From an uncultured Brachyspira sp. (GTDB lineage Bacteria; Spirochaetota; Brachyspiria; Brachyspirales; Brachyspiraceae), in contig NZ_CALXYQ010000004.1 of NCBI RefSeq assembly GCF_944393015.1, positions 62,001 through 126,000 of the forward strand: a stretch of 64,000 nt of DNA, in the 5' to 3' direction. The stretch's first letter is position 1; the number at the start of each line of letters is the position of its first letter. Made by a program: the position numbers and the translations under genes. The notes below the pieces were generated by a model that was not told where the DNA came from, did not search any database, and saw only the letters and a list, made by a program, of their open reading frames with translations. Of this stretch, positions 16,833 to 25,820 are shown one piece after another.

Positions 16833-18245
16833 TTAATTGTTTTTATCATCCCATTGAGTGATAGCATCATCTGTTTTTAATTCTTCTATGAGGTTTTTAT
16901 GGAATGTAGGCTCTTTATGTTCTTTTAATTGACTCACATAATGTTTAGTGAGTAAGTACACAGGCTTATTAAGTATTACCATAACTATGATGTTTAATAA
17001 AGCCATAAAGCCCATAAACATATCGCCTGCTCCCCATATAGTTTTGAACTCAGCCAATGATCCGGCAAACACCATTACTATAGTCATAAGTCCTACTATT
17101 ATATAGGCTACAAAATTATCTTTCACAGCAGCAGCACCAGTCTTTATATAGAAGAAATTTCCTAATATAGAACTGTAAGAGAAGAATAGTATACATACTG
17201 TAATAAATATAGAACCGAAACCTCCCAAATGTGATTCCATAGCATATTGGAATAAATTAATACCTTCCATATTTTTAACTTCATTCATAGCTTCCGGAGA
17301 TAATAGAAGTATGAATCCTGAAATAGAACATATCAATATAGTATCAGTAAATACTGAAAACATCTGTATTAAACCTTGTTTGCAAGGGTGAGAAGTATGA
17401 GCAGCTGCAGCAGCATGAGGAGCACCTCCCATACCAGCCTCATTTGAGAATAAACCTCTTTTTAATCCATTTGAAACTGTAATTCCTATAGCACCTCCGA
17501 AAATAGCACTAGGTTTGAATGCCTGCACAAATATATTTTGAAATGCCAAAGGTACTGAAGGCAAATTGGTAAAGAATATAATAAGTCCTATCAATATATA
17601 AGGTATTGCCATAACAGGTACTATAAATACACATGCATGAGTTATAGTCTCTCTTTTTTTACTAAATAATATTATTCCTGTAATTACTGTTAAAACAATG
17701 GCTGTGATATAAACAGATACATTATATTTTGATAAGGCATTTGATATTGTGTTGGCCTGAACTCCGTTAAAAGTTGTATATGTGAATATCATACATAAAG
17801 CAAATAATATTGCTAGTATTGGTTTTTTTAATCTGCTTTTTATATAGAAAGAAGCTCCTCCTATAAACTTTCCTTGAGAATCTTTTTCTTTATAAAGCTG
17901 AGCGAGTGTACTTTCAGAAAAAGCTAAACTTCCTCCTAAAATTGCCATTATCCACATCCAGAATAAAGCACCAGGTCCGCCTGCAGAAACCGCAGTCATA
18001 ACTCCAGTAATATTTCCTGTACCAACTCTTGAAGCTGTACTTATACAGAAACTTACAAATCCTGAAACTCCGTCTCCTTTTTCATGTTTAGAAAATAGTA
18101 GTTTTAAAGCATGTATTGAATGTGAAATTTGTATTCCTTTTAATCTTATAGTAAAGAAAACGGAAATAACAAAAAACACTGCCAACAATAAATAACCATA
18201 CATTACATTATTGGTATTTGTTATTATACTATTAATAATTTCCAT
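16833..18245 (-). CDS. Alanine/glycine:cation symporter (AGCS family)
   Basis: 470 residues, about eleven membrane helices. Family signatures are clear: STASRVGTGNITGVMTAVS near the N-terminus and NGLKRGLFSNEAGMGGAPHAAAAA in the middle. It imports alanine or glycine with sodium or protons across the inner membrane. It is a single gene convergent with the HEPN-like operon. The final ~35 residues are a charged cytoplasmic tail. Confidence 0.93.
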   Translation of the reverse strand: MEIINSIITNTNNVMYGYLLLAVFFVISVFFTIRLKGIQISHSIHALKLLFSKHEKGDGVSGFVSFCISTASRVGTGNITGVMTAVSAGGPGALFWMWIMAILGGSLAFSESTLAQLYKEKDSQGKFIGGASFYIKSRLKKPILAILFALCMIFTYTTFNGVQANTISNALSKYNVSVYITAIVLTVITGIILFSKKRETITHACVFIVPVMAIPYILIGLIIFFTNLPSVPLAFQNIFVQAFKPSAIFGGAIGITVSNGLKRGLFSNEAGMGGAPHAAAAAHTSHPCKQGLIQMFSVFTDTILICSISGFILLLSPEAMNEVKNMEGINLFQYAMESHLGGFGSIFITVCILFFSYSSILGNFFYIKTGAAAVKDNFVAYIIVGLMTIVMVFAGSLAEFKTIWGAGDMFMGFMALLNIIVMVILNKPVYLLTKHYVSQLKEHKEPTFHKNLIEELKTDDAITQWDDKNN

Positions 18246-18306
18246 TTTTTATTCCTTTATAGTATTTTTTTGATTATACAATAAATATGTTTTTTTGTAT
18301 ACATAA

Positions 18307-19524
18307 TTATATTTTCAATTTATCAAGTTTTTTTGTTATTTCATTTCGTTTTTTTATGTATTTATCGTATAGTACTGGATTAGGCTTTTCATTATTGATT
18401 ATATAAAGGTTATAATTAACAGCTTCAAGAAGTTTAGTGTAATAGATTTGTGCATTATATTTATCGCCTAAATTTTCATATATACCTGCTAGTTCTTCTA
18501 AAGCCTCATCATCATTTTTATTTATATCAATAATCTTTTTCAGATATTCTATTACTAAATTTCCATTTTGATTCATATCTTTTTTAAGCAGATAAACAGC
18601 ATCTTTTATTAAAGCAGTATCTTTATCATAAATTTTTATAGCTTCATTATAAGACTTTGAAGCATTATCATAATCATTTTTTAATATATAAGCGTTGGCA
18701 AGTTTTTTATAATATATGTAATTATAATTTTTAGCATTTATTGCTTTTATATAATTTTCTATACTAATATCTATGTCTTCATTTTCAACATTGATTTTAT
18801 ATTTGCTGTAGTATAAATCTCCTAAAGCAGATAAATAATAATGATTATTTTTATCTAAAGATTTTTCCATATTTTCTACTATTATATTCATATCATTAAG
18901 AGAATTTTTATTTCCTTTTTCTGTGAGGTATTGTAAATAATCCATATTAAAATACATATTATCTTTGTAGAAATTAAAAAACATTTCATAAATTTTTTTC
19001 TTATTCTCATCATTATTATTTTCAATATTATTTACTATTTGGCTGTAATATCCTATAAGAGAAACATATTCATCTTTTGTTATAAGATTATCATTTTTTT
19101 TAGAGTAGGAATATATATCCTCCAATACTTTATTAATAGACTCAAAGAAATTTTCTTCTTTGGAATAAATATTTTTTTCTTTCCATTCATTAGGTTTTTC
19201 TCTGTCAAATATCACATAATTAAGTACAAGTCCTTTTTTATATTTAAACAGATCATAAGTTATTGATAAATCTGCATTATTATTTAATGTGAGTTCTTTG
19301 ATTTTTGATTTTATTTCTTTATAATTATTTTTTTTATACGGCATATAAGGTATTATATGAAAGTCAGAATTAACGAATAAATTTTTTATTATGATATCTT
19401 TAACAGCATAAGAATTATAATTATTACTATAGTCTGTTTCAAATATTATTATTTTTTTCTGAGCAAATGATATGCTGCTTATAGTTATTATAGTAAAAAA
19501 TATAATGAATATTTTTTTTATCAT
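18307..19524 (-). CDS. Exported TPR protein
   Basis: 405 residues with a signal peptide (MIKKIFIIFFTIITISSISFA, cleavage before QKK). The N-terminal ~150 residues form an alpha/beta region (KKIIIFETDY, DLSITYDLFKYKKG), followed by at least four TPR-like helical repeats (about 215-400), for example YYKKLANAYILKNDYDNASKSY and ALEELAGIYENLGDKYNAQIYY. It is probably a periplasmic scaffold. It lies 61 bases upstream of the symporter gene and may be co-transcribed with it. Exact role unknown. Confidence 0.75.
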   Translation of the reverse strand: MIKKIFIIFFTIITISSISFAQKKIIIFETDYSNNYNSYAVKDIIIKNLFVNSDFHIIPYMPYKKNNYKEIKSKIKELTLNNNADLSITYDLFKYKKGLVLNYVIFDREKPNEWKEKNIYSKEENFFESINKVLEDIYSYSKKNDNLITKDEYVSLIGYYSQIVNNIENNNDENKKKIYEMFFNFYKDNMYFNMDYLQYLTEKGNKNSLNDMNIIVENMEKSLDKNNHYYLSALGDLYYSKYKINVENEDIDISIENYIKAINAKNYNYIYYKKLANAYILKNDYDNASKSYNEAIKIYDKDTALIKDAVYLLKKDMNQNGNLVIEYLKKIIDINKNDDEALEELAGIYENLGDKYNAQIYYTKLLEAVNYNLYIINNEKPNPVLYDKYIKKRNEITKKLDKLKI

Positions 19525-19644
19525 AGTTTAATAATATACAATATAAATATTAAAAAATCTATACTTGTATTTTATTTTACGGTATTATATTATTATGAAA
19601 AATAATAAGAAAATTTCAAATTGAAATTTTTATAAGGAGATTAT

Positions 19645-20490
19645 ATGTCTAATATTTTAGATGGCAGAGAATTAGCAAAAGAGATAAAAGAGAGAATAAA
19701 GAAGGAAACAGAACTTCTTGAAAAGAAACCAAGAATAGATTTTCTATATTTTGAAGATGATAAATCTACAGAGGTTTATTTTACAAGAGCAAAGAAGCAG
19801 GCTGAAAGTGTGGGAATGATAGGTTCTTTGCATAATCTTCCTGTAGGTACAACAGAAAAAGATTTTTTAACATTAATAGAATATTTAAATAAAGAAAAAG
19901 AAACAAGCGGAATAATGATTCAGATGCCTCTTCCTAAACATATAAGCAAGAAGAAAGTTTATGAAACCATTTCAATAGAAAAAGATGCTGATGCAATATC
20001 TCATGTTAATTTGGGAAGAATATTTATAGGCGATAGTAATTTAGCTCCATGTACTGCAAAGAGTGCTATGGCTTTAATAGAGAAGTCTGGTATAAATATA
20101 GAAGGTGCTAATGCTGTTGTTATAGGCAGAAGTGAGATTGTTGGAAAGCCTTTAGCTCATTTACTTTTACAGAAGTCGGCTACTGTAACAATAGCACATT
20201 CAAAGACTAAGAATTTAAAAGAGATTTGCAAAAATGCTGATATATTATGCGTATCTATAGGAAAGGCTGAATTCATTACAGGAGAATATATAAAAGAAGG
20301 AGCTGTAGTTATAGATATAGGTATAAATGTACTAGAAGACGGTTCTTTAAAAGGAGATGTTAATTTTGAGGAGGCTTCAAAGTTAGCTTCTTATATTACT
20401 CCTGTACCAAATGGGGTTGGAAGTGTTACTGTTTCTATGCTTTTAGATAATGTGCTTTATCTTCATAAAAATATTATGAACAAAAAATAA
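19645..20490 (+). CDS. folD: Methylenetetrahydrofolate dehydrogenase/cyclohydrolase
   Basis: 281 residues. This bifunctional enzyme interconverts 5,10-methylene-, methenyl- and 10-formyl-THF. YFTRAKK supplies the catalytic Tyr-x3-Lys, with MPLPKHI, the NAD(P)-site GRSEIVGKPLAHLL and the C-terminal PVPNGVGSVTVSML (usually PGGVGPMT). The folate-site DVDG loop reads DADAIS, a variant form. The Shine-Dalgarno AAGGAG sits before the ATG. It is followed 55 bases later by a small EamA gene on the same strand. Confidence 0.95.
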   Translation: MSNILDGRELAKEIKERIKKETELLEKKPRIDFLYFEDDKSTEVYFTRAKKQAESVGMIGSLHNLPVGTTEKDFLTLIEYLNKEKETSGIMIQMPLPKHISKKKVYETISIEKDADAISHVNLGRIFIGDSNLAPCTAKSAMALIEKSGINIEGANAVVIGRSEIVGKPLAHLLLQKSATVTIAHSKTKNLKEICKNADILCVSIGKAEFITGEYIKEGAVVIDIGINVLEDGSLKGDVNFEEASKLASYITPVPNGVGSVTVSMLLDNVLYLHKNIMNKK

Positions 20491-20545
20491 TTAATAATCA
20501 AAAACATAATACTAAAAATACTATATTAAAAATTAAAGGCTTTTT

Positions 20546-20983
20546 ATGGATATTGTTTTTGCATTATTATCATCGATATTTGCATCTCTTACTGCTATAC
20601 TTATAAAGATAGGTTTAGCTGGAATTAATTCAAATTTAGCAGCTGCCATAAGAACTATTATAATATTAATAATGTCTTGGGTTATAGTTTTTTATACAAA
20701 TTCAGTAAATTCTATAGACACAATAGATGCTATAAAAAATCTTAATACAAAGACTATTATATTTATAGTATTATCAGGAATAGCGACAGGTTTATCATGG
20801 CTTTTTTATTTCAAGGCTTTACAGATTGGAAACGTAAACAAGGTAATAGTTATAGATAAACTTTCTATAGTTTTTACCATAATATTAGCGGCAATATTTT
20901 TAAAAGAGGCTTTGAATATAAAAATCATTATAGGTGTGCTTTTTATAGTGGCAGGTACATTGATAATAAGTCTTCAGTCATGA
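20546..20983 (+). CDS. Single-EamA-domain membrane protein
   Basis: 145 residues, about five membrane helices, a single EamA repeat of the type that functions as a dimer. The terminal FLKEALNIKIIIGVLFIVAG matches the end of EamA units. Substrate unknown. It probably shares a transcript with folD. Confidence 0.8.
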   Translation: MDIVFALLSSIFASLTAILIKIGLAGINSNLAAAIRTIIILIMSWVIVFYTNSVNSIDTIDAIKNLNTKTIIFIVLSGIATGLSWLFYFKALQIGNVNKVIVIDKLSIVFTIILAAIFLKEALNIKIIIGVLFIVAGTLIISLQS

Positions 20984-21005
20984 AAAATTCTACAGTATAA
21001 ATAAA

Positions 21006-21222
21006 ACTTGGGCGGGCGTTATAATTTCAGTGCTGGCATATAAGAATAATTAAGCAGAAATTTATAAATTGAACTTTATAGAAAAAAGGGCGGGGTATGT
21101 AATTAAGTTTTAAAGCTTTATTTTCACTCCCCACCCTTTATATTTATAGTTTAAATCTGAATTCAAACTTTTAATTTTCTTAATGACTCAATTATAATTT
21201 AATAGCATCCCACCCAAGATTA
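21006..21222. repeat. Family C repeat, copy 5
   Basis: Core without arms: CTTGGGCGGGCGTTA (21007), GGGCGGGGTATG (21088), a TTTTAAAG centre, CTCCCCACCCTTTA (21127) and CATCCCACCCAAG (21206). Confidence 0.75.
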
Positions 21223-21350
21223 TTTTAAATTTGTTGCTTCCTCACCGCCGCTGTGATACGCTTAAAATATATGCTGTTTTTTTAATTATAATTTACACAA
21301 TAAATGATAGTCTTCTAAACGTCGTTGAAAAGATTATAAATTTTAATAAA

Positions 21351-21439
21351 GTTTGGGCGGGCGTTATAATTTCAGTGCTGGCATATAAGAATAATTAAGC
21401 AGAAATTTCTAAATTGTACTTTATGGAAAAAAGGGCGGG
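21351..21439. repeat. Family C repeat, copy 5b (left-half duplication)
   Basis: About 89 bp nearly identical to 21006-21094 (offset 345), including the unusual inner segment TTTCAGTGCTGGCATATAAG. It is a recent local duplication of the left half, directly upstream of the NfeD gene. Confidence 0.75.
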
Positions 21440-21535
21440 AATTAGAATAAAGTCTTATAGATTATAATTATGCTTGAAAAAAATATAAGTTATACTAAAA
21501 TAATAATATAAATTTAAAAAAAGAGAGTGAGGTTA

Positions 21536-22870
21536 ATGAAAAGATTTAATAATATATTGATAATGCTTTTTTTGAGCATTTTTATTTTTTCTAATTATTT
21601 ATATTCAAAAGACGGTAAAGTTTATGTTATAAAAAAACAGGAATTTCAGGAGATAGACAGATGGTATGCCGGATATTTGAAGAAGGCTATAGATGAAGCA
21701 AATGATGAAAAAGCAGATTTAATCATATTAGAACTTGATACTCCTGGAGGACTTCTTTCTTCAGCTTTATCTATAAAAAATTATATTATGGAAAGCAATG
21801 TACCTGTAGTGGTTTATATTAATAAGAATGCCTTATCTGCTGGGGCTTTGATATCATTGAGTGCAAAAGAAATTTATATGTCTGACGGAAGTGTAATAGG
21901 AGCAGCTACACCTGTTTATTTAAATGGAAATGAACCTAAAAAGGCAGGAGAAAAAGAGGTTAGTGCTATGCGTGCTGCAATGAGAGCATCTGCAGAAACT
22001 ACAAAAAAGAATGCTAAAGCTGCAGAAGCTATGGTTGATGAAACTATAGTTTTAACTAAGAAAAGTGACGGTATAGATTTAGATGATAAAACTTTGCTTA
22101 CATTAAGTGCTGATGAGGCAGTAGCCATAAATATAGCTGATAAAAAAGCTAATTCTATAAATGAGATATTAGAATTAAAAAATATGAGTAATGCTGAAAT
22201 AGTAAATATAGAAGAAGAAGGATATGATTCAGTATTAAAATTTCTTCTTAATCCTTTAGTTTTAAGTATATTGATGTCTATAGGAATAGCTGGAATATAT
22301 ATTGAAATAAAAACTCCGGGGTTTGGTGTCGGAGGCGTAACAGCCATAATAGCTTTTGCTGTATTTTTCTTTATTCAGTTTTTTTCAGGAAGCAGCACAT
22401 TTTTAGCACCTGCCATATTTATACTTGGGGTTATTCTTCTTTGTGTTGAGCTATTTCTTATACCTGGTTTTGGTATTACAGGTATATTTGGAATAATAGG
22501 AATTGTAGCCGGACTATTTATTTCTTTCGGAATACATAATATAGCTGTAGCTTCTTTTGTGATATTTATTTCTTTATTAATAGATATCATACTTATAATA
22601 TTGATTGCAAGATTTATGAGTAAATCAAAAGATTTTAAAGATAAGATTACATTAGACAGTGATACTTCAGGATATCATTCAAGTGTTTCTTATGATGATT
22701 TAATGGGCAAAGAAGGAGTAGCTGATACTTTTTTCAGGCCTTCAGGATATATAGTCATAGATGGAAAAAAGTACGATGCTGTTAGTGAAGGTGAATTTAT
22801 AGATAAAGGCAGCAATTTAAAAGTTATTCTTGTAGAAGGCAACAGAATAGTAGTAAAGAAATCTAGTTAA
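21536..22870 (+). CDS. NfeD-family membrane serine protease (ClpP class)
   Basis: 444 residues from the ATG at 21536; an in-frame GTG at 21527 lies inside the Shine-Dalgarno GTGAGG. A signal peptide (to about 27) is followed by a ClpP-like protease domain. LELDTPGGLLSSAL and YINKNALSAGALIS carry the presumed nucleophilic Ser, and K(A)AEAMVDE the Lys region. Then come four to five membrane helices (about 240-370) and a C-terminal OB-fold (GKEGVADTFFRPSGYIVIDG...). NfeD proteases usually cleave and control SPFH/stomatin partners; no SPFH gene is adjacent. Upstream is a family C repeat; a terminator follows. Confidence 0.9.
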   Translation: MKRFNNILIMLFLSIFIFSNYLYSKDGKVYVIKKQEFQEIDRWYAGYLKKAIDEANDEKADLIILELDTPGGLLSSALSIKNYIMESNVPVVVYINKNALSAGALISLSAKEIYMSDGSVIGAATPVYLNGNEPKKAGEKEVSAMRAAMRASAETTKKNAKAAEAMVDETIVLTKKSDGIDLDDKTLLTLSADEAVAINIADKKANSINEILELKNMSNAEIVNIEEEGYDSVLKFLLNPLVLSILMSIGIAGIYIEIKTPGFGVGGVTAIIAFAVFFFIQFFSGSSTFLAPAIFILGVILLCVELFLIPGFGITGIFGIIGIVAGLFISFGIHNIAVASFVIFISLLIDIILIILIARFMSKSKDFKDKITLDSDTSGYHSSVSYDDLMGKEGVADTFFRPSGYIVIDGKKYDAVSEGEFIDKGSNLKVILVEGNRIVVKKSS

Positions 22871-22882
22871 ATACAATATTAT

Positions 22883-22912
22883 AAAGCTGGAAATTTAAAT
22901 TCCAGCTTTTAT
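22883..22912 (+). terminator. Intrinsic terminator after nfeD-like gene
   Basis: AAAGCTGGAA ... TTCCAGCTTT hairpin with T-rich end. Confidence 0.85.
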
Positions 22913-23004
22913 ACAGTAATATTCAGCATAGAACTATCCTTACAAAAAATATTTCTAATGTATAGATGTTTACATAATATAAAAATAATACAAAAAAATA
23001 TATT

Positions 23005-23244
23005 TTAAGCTAATGAACTAAAAGCTCTTACAGAAGATATATCTATTCTAAGCTGCAAAACGTATCTTTTACCATCACGTCCTATAGCATAAGTGTATCT
23101 GCTTGAAAGAGGAGACATACCGCTTCCTTGCTGGCTTATCTTTTGTATATTAGTAGGATTTTGAGCTGCAATATTTTCTTTAGGAGCAGGCATTTGAACT
23201 TGTGCTGTTTGCTGTACATTATTATTTATTCTATTGATAGTCAT
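23005..23244 (-). CDS. Small protein, weakly like the C-terminus of SprA-related proteins
   Basis: 79 residues with AAAGGAG before the ATG, so probably a real gene. The N-terminal half is Gln/Asn/Pro-rich and disordered. The C-terminal part YTYAIGRDGKRYVLQLRIDIS resembles the GPDGKxYAVGGEVxID motif of the SprA-related family, but the metalloprotease part of that family is missing. The role is unknown. Low-complexity N-termini of this kind also occur in FlgM-like proteins, but the FlgM signature is absent. Confidence 0.6.
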   Translation of the reverse strand: MTINRINNNVQQTAQVQMPAPKENIAAQNPTNIQKISQQGSGMSPLSSRYTYAIGRDGKRYVLQLRIDISSVRAFSSLA

Positions 23245-23399
23245 ACTAAGAACTCCTTTTTTAGTAATTAACTGCTAATATTAACGGTAATATAAAAAAA
23301 ACCTTAAGGAATTTATTTAATGCACTTAAAGTTATTATTTTGTAATTTTTTATAAAAGCGACAATTTTTGTCATTAATATATGTTATAATATAAAATTT

Positions 23400-23728
23400 T
23401 AATTACATATCCCGCCCTTTATGCTTTTGGATTAGTTTTGAAATTGCACTTTTTCTTTCTTTTATGCTTATTAAGAAATGTTAACACCCACCCAAGCGGT
23501 TTTAAAATTTAAATATAACACAACGCACGCTAAGCTAAGCAAAAAATATAAGTCAATTAATAATTCAAATTTTATTTATATTTGATAATCTGTTCACCGT
23601 GCGCAGAGTGAATTGTAAATCTAATTAAATCTAGGGCGGGTATGCTTTTACAAGAGGAACATTAAAGATATATGAAGTTATTATTTGAACTTGTGGCATA
23701 AAATATAAATGGGTGGGATGTGAGTATA
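23400..23728. repeat. Family C repeat, copy 6 (right half followed by a left-half fragment)
   Basis: CATATCCCGCCCTTTAT (23406), CACCCACCCAAGC (23487), arms ACGCACGC (23523) and CACCGTGCGC (23595), then CTAGGGCGGGTATGC (23631) and GGGTGGGATGTGAG (23711) leading into AAAGTTTTAAAAT. The halves appear in swapped order compared with the full copies. Nothing else is seen in 23245-23823. Confidence 0.7.
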
Positions 23729-23823
23729 AAGTTTTAAAATTATATATTAATAATTTTAATTGAAATATTTAATTATATGTTATAATATATATGAATACAT
23801 AAAGAATATATAAGGATATTTAA

Positions 23824-24762
23824 ATGAAAAGAATTATTGTAACAGGCGGAGCCGGATTTTTAGGTTCTCATTTATGTGAAAGATTATTGAATGAAGGAAA
23901 TTATGTAATATCTATAGATAATTTTTTTACAGGCAGTAAAGAAAATATTAAACATCTTTTGAATAATAAAAATTTCGAAAGCATAAGACATGATATAACA
24001 GAACCAATACATATAGAATGTGATGAGATTTATAATTTTGCATGTCCTGCTTCTCCTATACATTATCAAAGAAATCCCGTGCATACTTTTAAGACAAGCG
24101 TTTTTGGTATACTCAATATGCTCAATTTAGCAAGAGATTGTAATGTTAGAATACTTCATGCTTCAACTAGTGAGGTATACGGAGATCCTTTGGAGCATCC
24201 TCAAAATGAAAGTTATTGGGGACATGTTAATCCTAATGGTATAAGAAGCTGCTATGATGAGGGTAAAAGAGGTGCTGAAACTTTGATGATGGATTATTAC
24301 AGAGAGTATAAAACAGATATAAAGATAATTAGAATATTTAATACTTATGGTCCTAGAATGAATGAACATGACGGCAGAGTAGTTTCAAATTTTGTTATAC
24401 AGGCACTTCAAAATATACCTATAACAGTTTACGGAGATGGAAGCCAAACTAGAAGTTTTTGTTATTGCGATGATTTGATAGATGGTGCTGTAAAAATGAT
24501 GAATGCAGATAACTTTATAGGTCCTGTAAATTTGGGAAATCCAGCTGAAATGACAGTGTTGGAATTTGCTCAGAAAATTATAGAGATGACAAATTCAAAA
24601 TCAGAAATAGTTTTCAAAGATCTTCCTAAAAACGATCCTATAAAAAGACAGCCTAATATCACATTGGCTAAAGAAAAACTTAATTGGAAGCCGGAATATA
24701 AATTGGAAGATGGCTTGAAAAAAACTATAGAATATTTTGATAATTATTTAAAAAATAAATAA
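23824..24762 (+). CDS. UDP-glucuronate decarboxylase / UDP-xylose synthase-type epimerase
   Basis: 312 residues, extended SDR family. The NAD-binding [10 protein letters not shown] is at the N-terminus. The catalytic set is the Thr/Ser in [11 protein letters not shown] and the YDEGKR form of Yxxx[14 protein letters not shown] is the hallmark of UDP-xylose synthases, which convert UDP-glucuronate to UDP-xylose for surface glycans. Cytoplasmic. The Shine-Dalgarno AAGGA precedes the ATG. No other sugar gene is adjacent, and the gene is separated from the following lipoprotein gene by 293 bases. Confidence 0.9.
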   Translation: MKRIIVTGGAGFLGSHLCERLLNEGNYVISIDNFFTGSKENIKHLLNNKNFESIRHDITEPIHIECDEIYNFACPASPIHYQRNPVHTFKTSVFGILNMLNLARDCNVRILHASTSEVYGDPLEHPQNESYWGHVNPNGIRSCYDEGKRGAETLMMDYYREYKTDIKIIRIFNTYGPRMNEHDGRVVSNFVIQALQNIPITVYGDGSQTRSFCYCDDLIDGAVKMMNADNFIGPVNLGNPAEMTVLEFAQKIIEMTNSKSEIVFKDLPKNDPIKRQPNITLAKEKLNWKPEYKLEDGLKKTIEYFDNYLKNK

Positions 24763-25055
24763 TTGGATATAAATGTATAATTTGTGCTATAAATAATTTG
24801 TTTAGTATAAATAATTTCATTTTTTATTTTTCTAATATTTTATGTATTTTTACAGTGATATATACAATTCTATTATTTAGTAAAAATAAATTACAATTTA
24901 ATTATAAATTATAAATAATTTTTTTATAATTTATAATTAATGTAAGTATTATGTAAATTATTTTATTTCTTCATAAAAATATAATATGAAATAAATTTTC
25001 ACTTTTTATTTATAAATGTTATATTTAATACATAGAAAATATAAGGAAATAAGAA
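24763..25055. other. AT-rich gene-free stretch
   Basis: Nothing recognised beyond AT-rich runs and an ATAAGGAA ribosome-binding site for the next gene. No terminator hairpin stands out. Confidence 0.5.
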
Positions 25056-25628
25056 ATGAAAGCAAAAATATTTTTAATAATAATGATGATTTTATTTGCC
25101 GTATCATGTGCAAATAATAACCCAGCTAATCCTGTTCAAAATAATAATGAAGCAAAAAACACAGAAAATAATGCTAATTCAGGAAATACAAGCAGTAATT
25201 CAGGTAACACTTCTTCTAATGATAATGGCAGTGATAATGAAGGTACAGGAATAAATAATAATGGTGATAAGCCAACTATTGAGGCATTAAATGGTATTGT
25301 AGAATACGGCGGAAAAGGACAATTAAATATTAAGTTGTTAGATGGAATTCATGCTGTAGGTCCTGAAGATATACAGGTATATGTAGATATTTATGAAGAA
25401 GATAAAATAGCTAGCGTACATGCTAGAGGTCTTTTTAATTTTGATAATATTAAGTTAGATAATAATAAAAATACATATTATTCAAGTGATTATAAAGGCA
25501 ATTATACATTAACAATGAGATTTGGAAAGGATTCTATAACAGACTTTCAGGTTATAATACATTTTAACGGTGATAATTACAAATATTACGTTACAGCTGA
25601 TAAATTAGATAAAATTATTAGAAATTAA
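25056..25628 (+). CDS. Lipoprotein of unknown function
   Basis: 190 residues. A lipoprotein signal ends at Cys18 (FAVSC). An Asn/Ser/Gly-rich low-complexity linker follows (about 20-75, with SGNTSSNSGNTSSN) and then a beta-rich domain of about 110 residues (GIVEYGGKGQLNIKLLD...). It is probably surface or periplasmic. The long flexible linker is typical of surface-displayed lipoproteins. No family recognised. Confidence 0.75.
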   Translation: MKAKIFLIIMMILFAVSCANNNPANPVQNNNEAKNTENNANSGNTSSNSGNTSSNDNGSDNEGTGINNNGDKPTIEALNGIVEYGGKGQLNIKLLDGIHAVGPEDIQVYVDIYEEDKIASVHARGLFNFDNIKLDNNKNTYYSSDYKGNYTLTMRFGKDSITDFQVIIHFNGDNYKYYVTADKLDKIIRN

Positions 25629-25648
25629 TTATAATAGAAAATTAATTA

Positions 25649-25687
25649 AAATAGGCTTTATATTTATTATATAGCCTATTTTTTTAT
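25649..25687 (+). terminator. Intrinsic terminator after lipoprotein gene
   Basis: AATAGGCT ... AGCCTATT stem and a T-run of seven. Confidence 0.85.
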
Positions 25688-25820
25688 TTATTTTTTATAT
25701 ATACCCATATACCCTACTTGAATTTTATTAGAAATTTATTATAATTATATTGTTAGACTATTGTAACATTTTATAAAAAATAGTAAAATGAAATATGTTT
25801 TTATACAGGGGTTTATATAT

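Noticed and set aside
21916-22347. 143-codon minus-strand frame inside the NfeD-like gene
   Set aside because: Shadow frame; the plus strand encodes a full NfeD protein with protease and OB-fold motifs.
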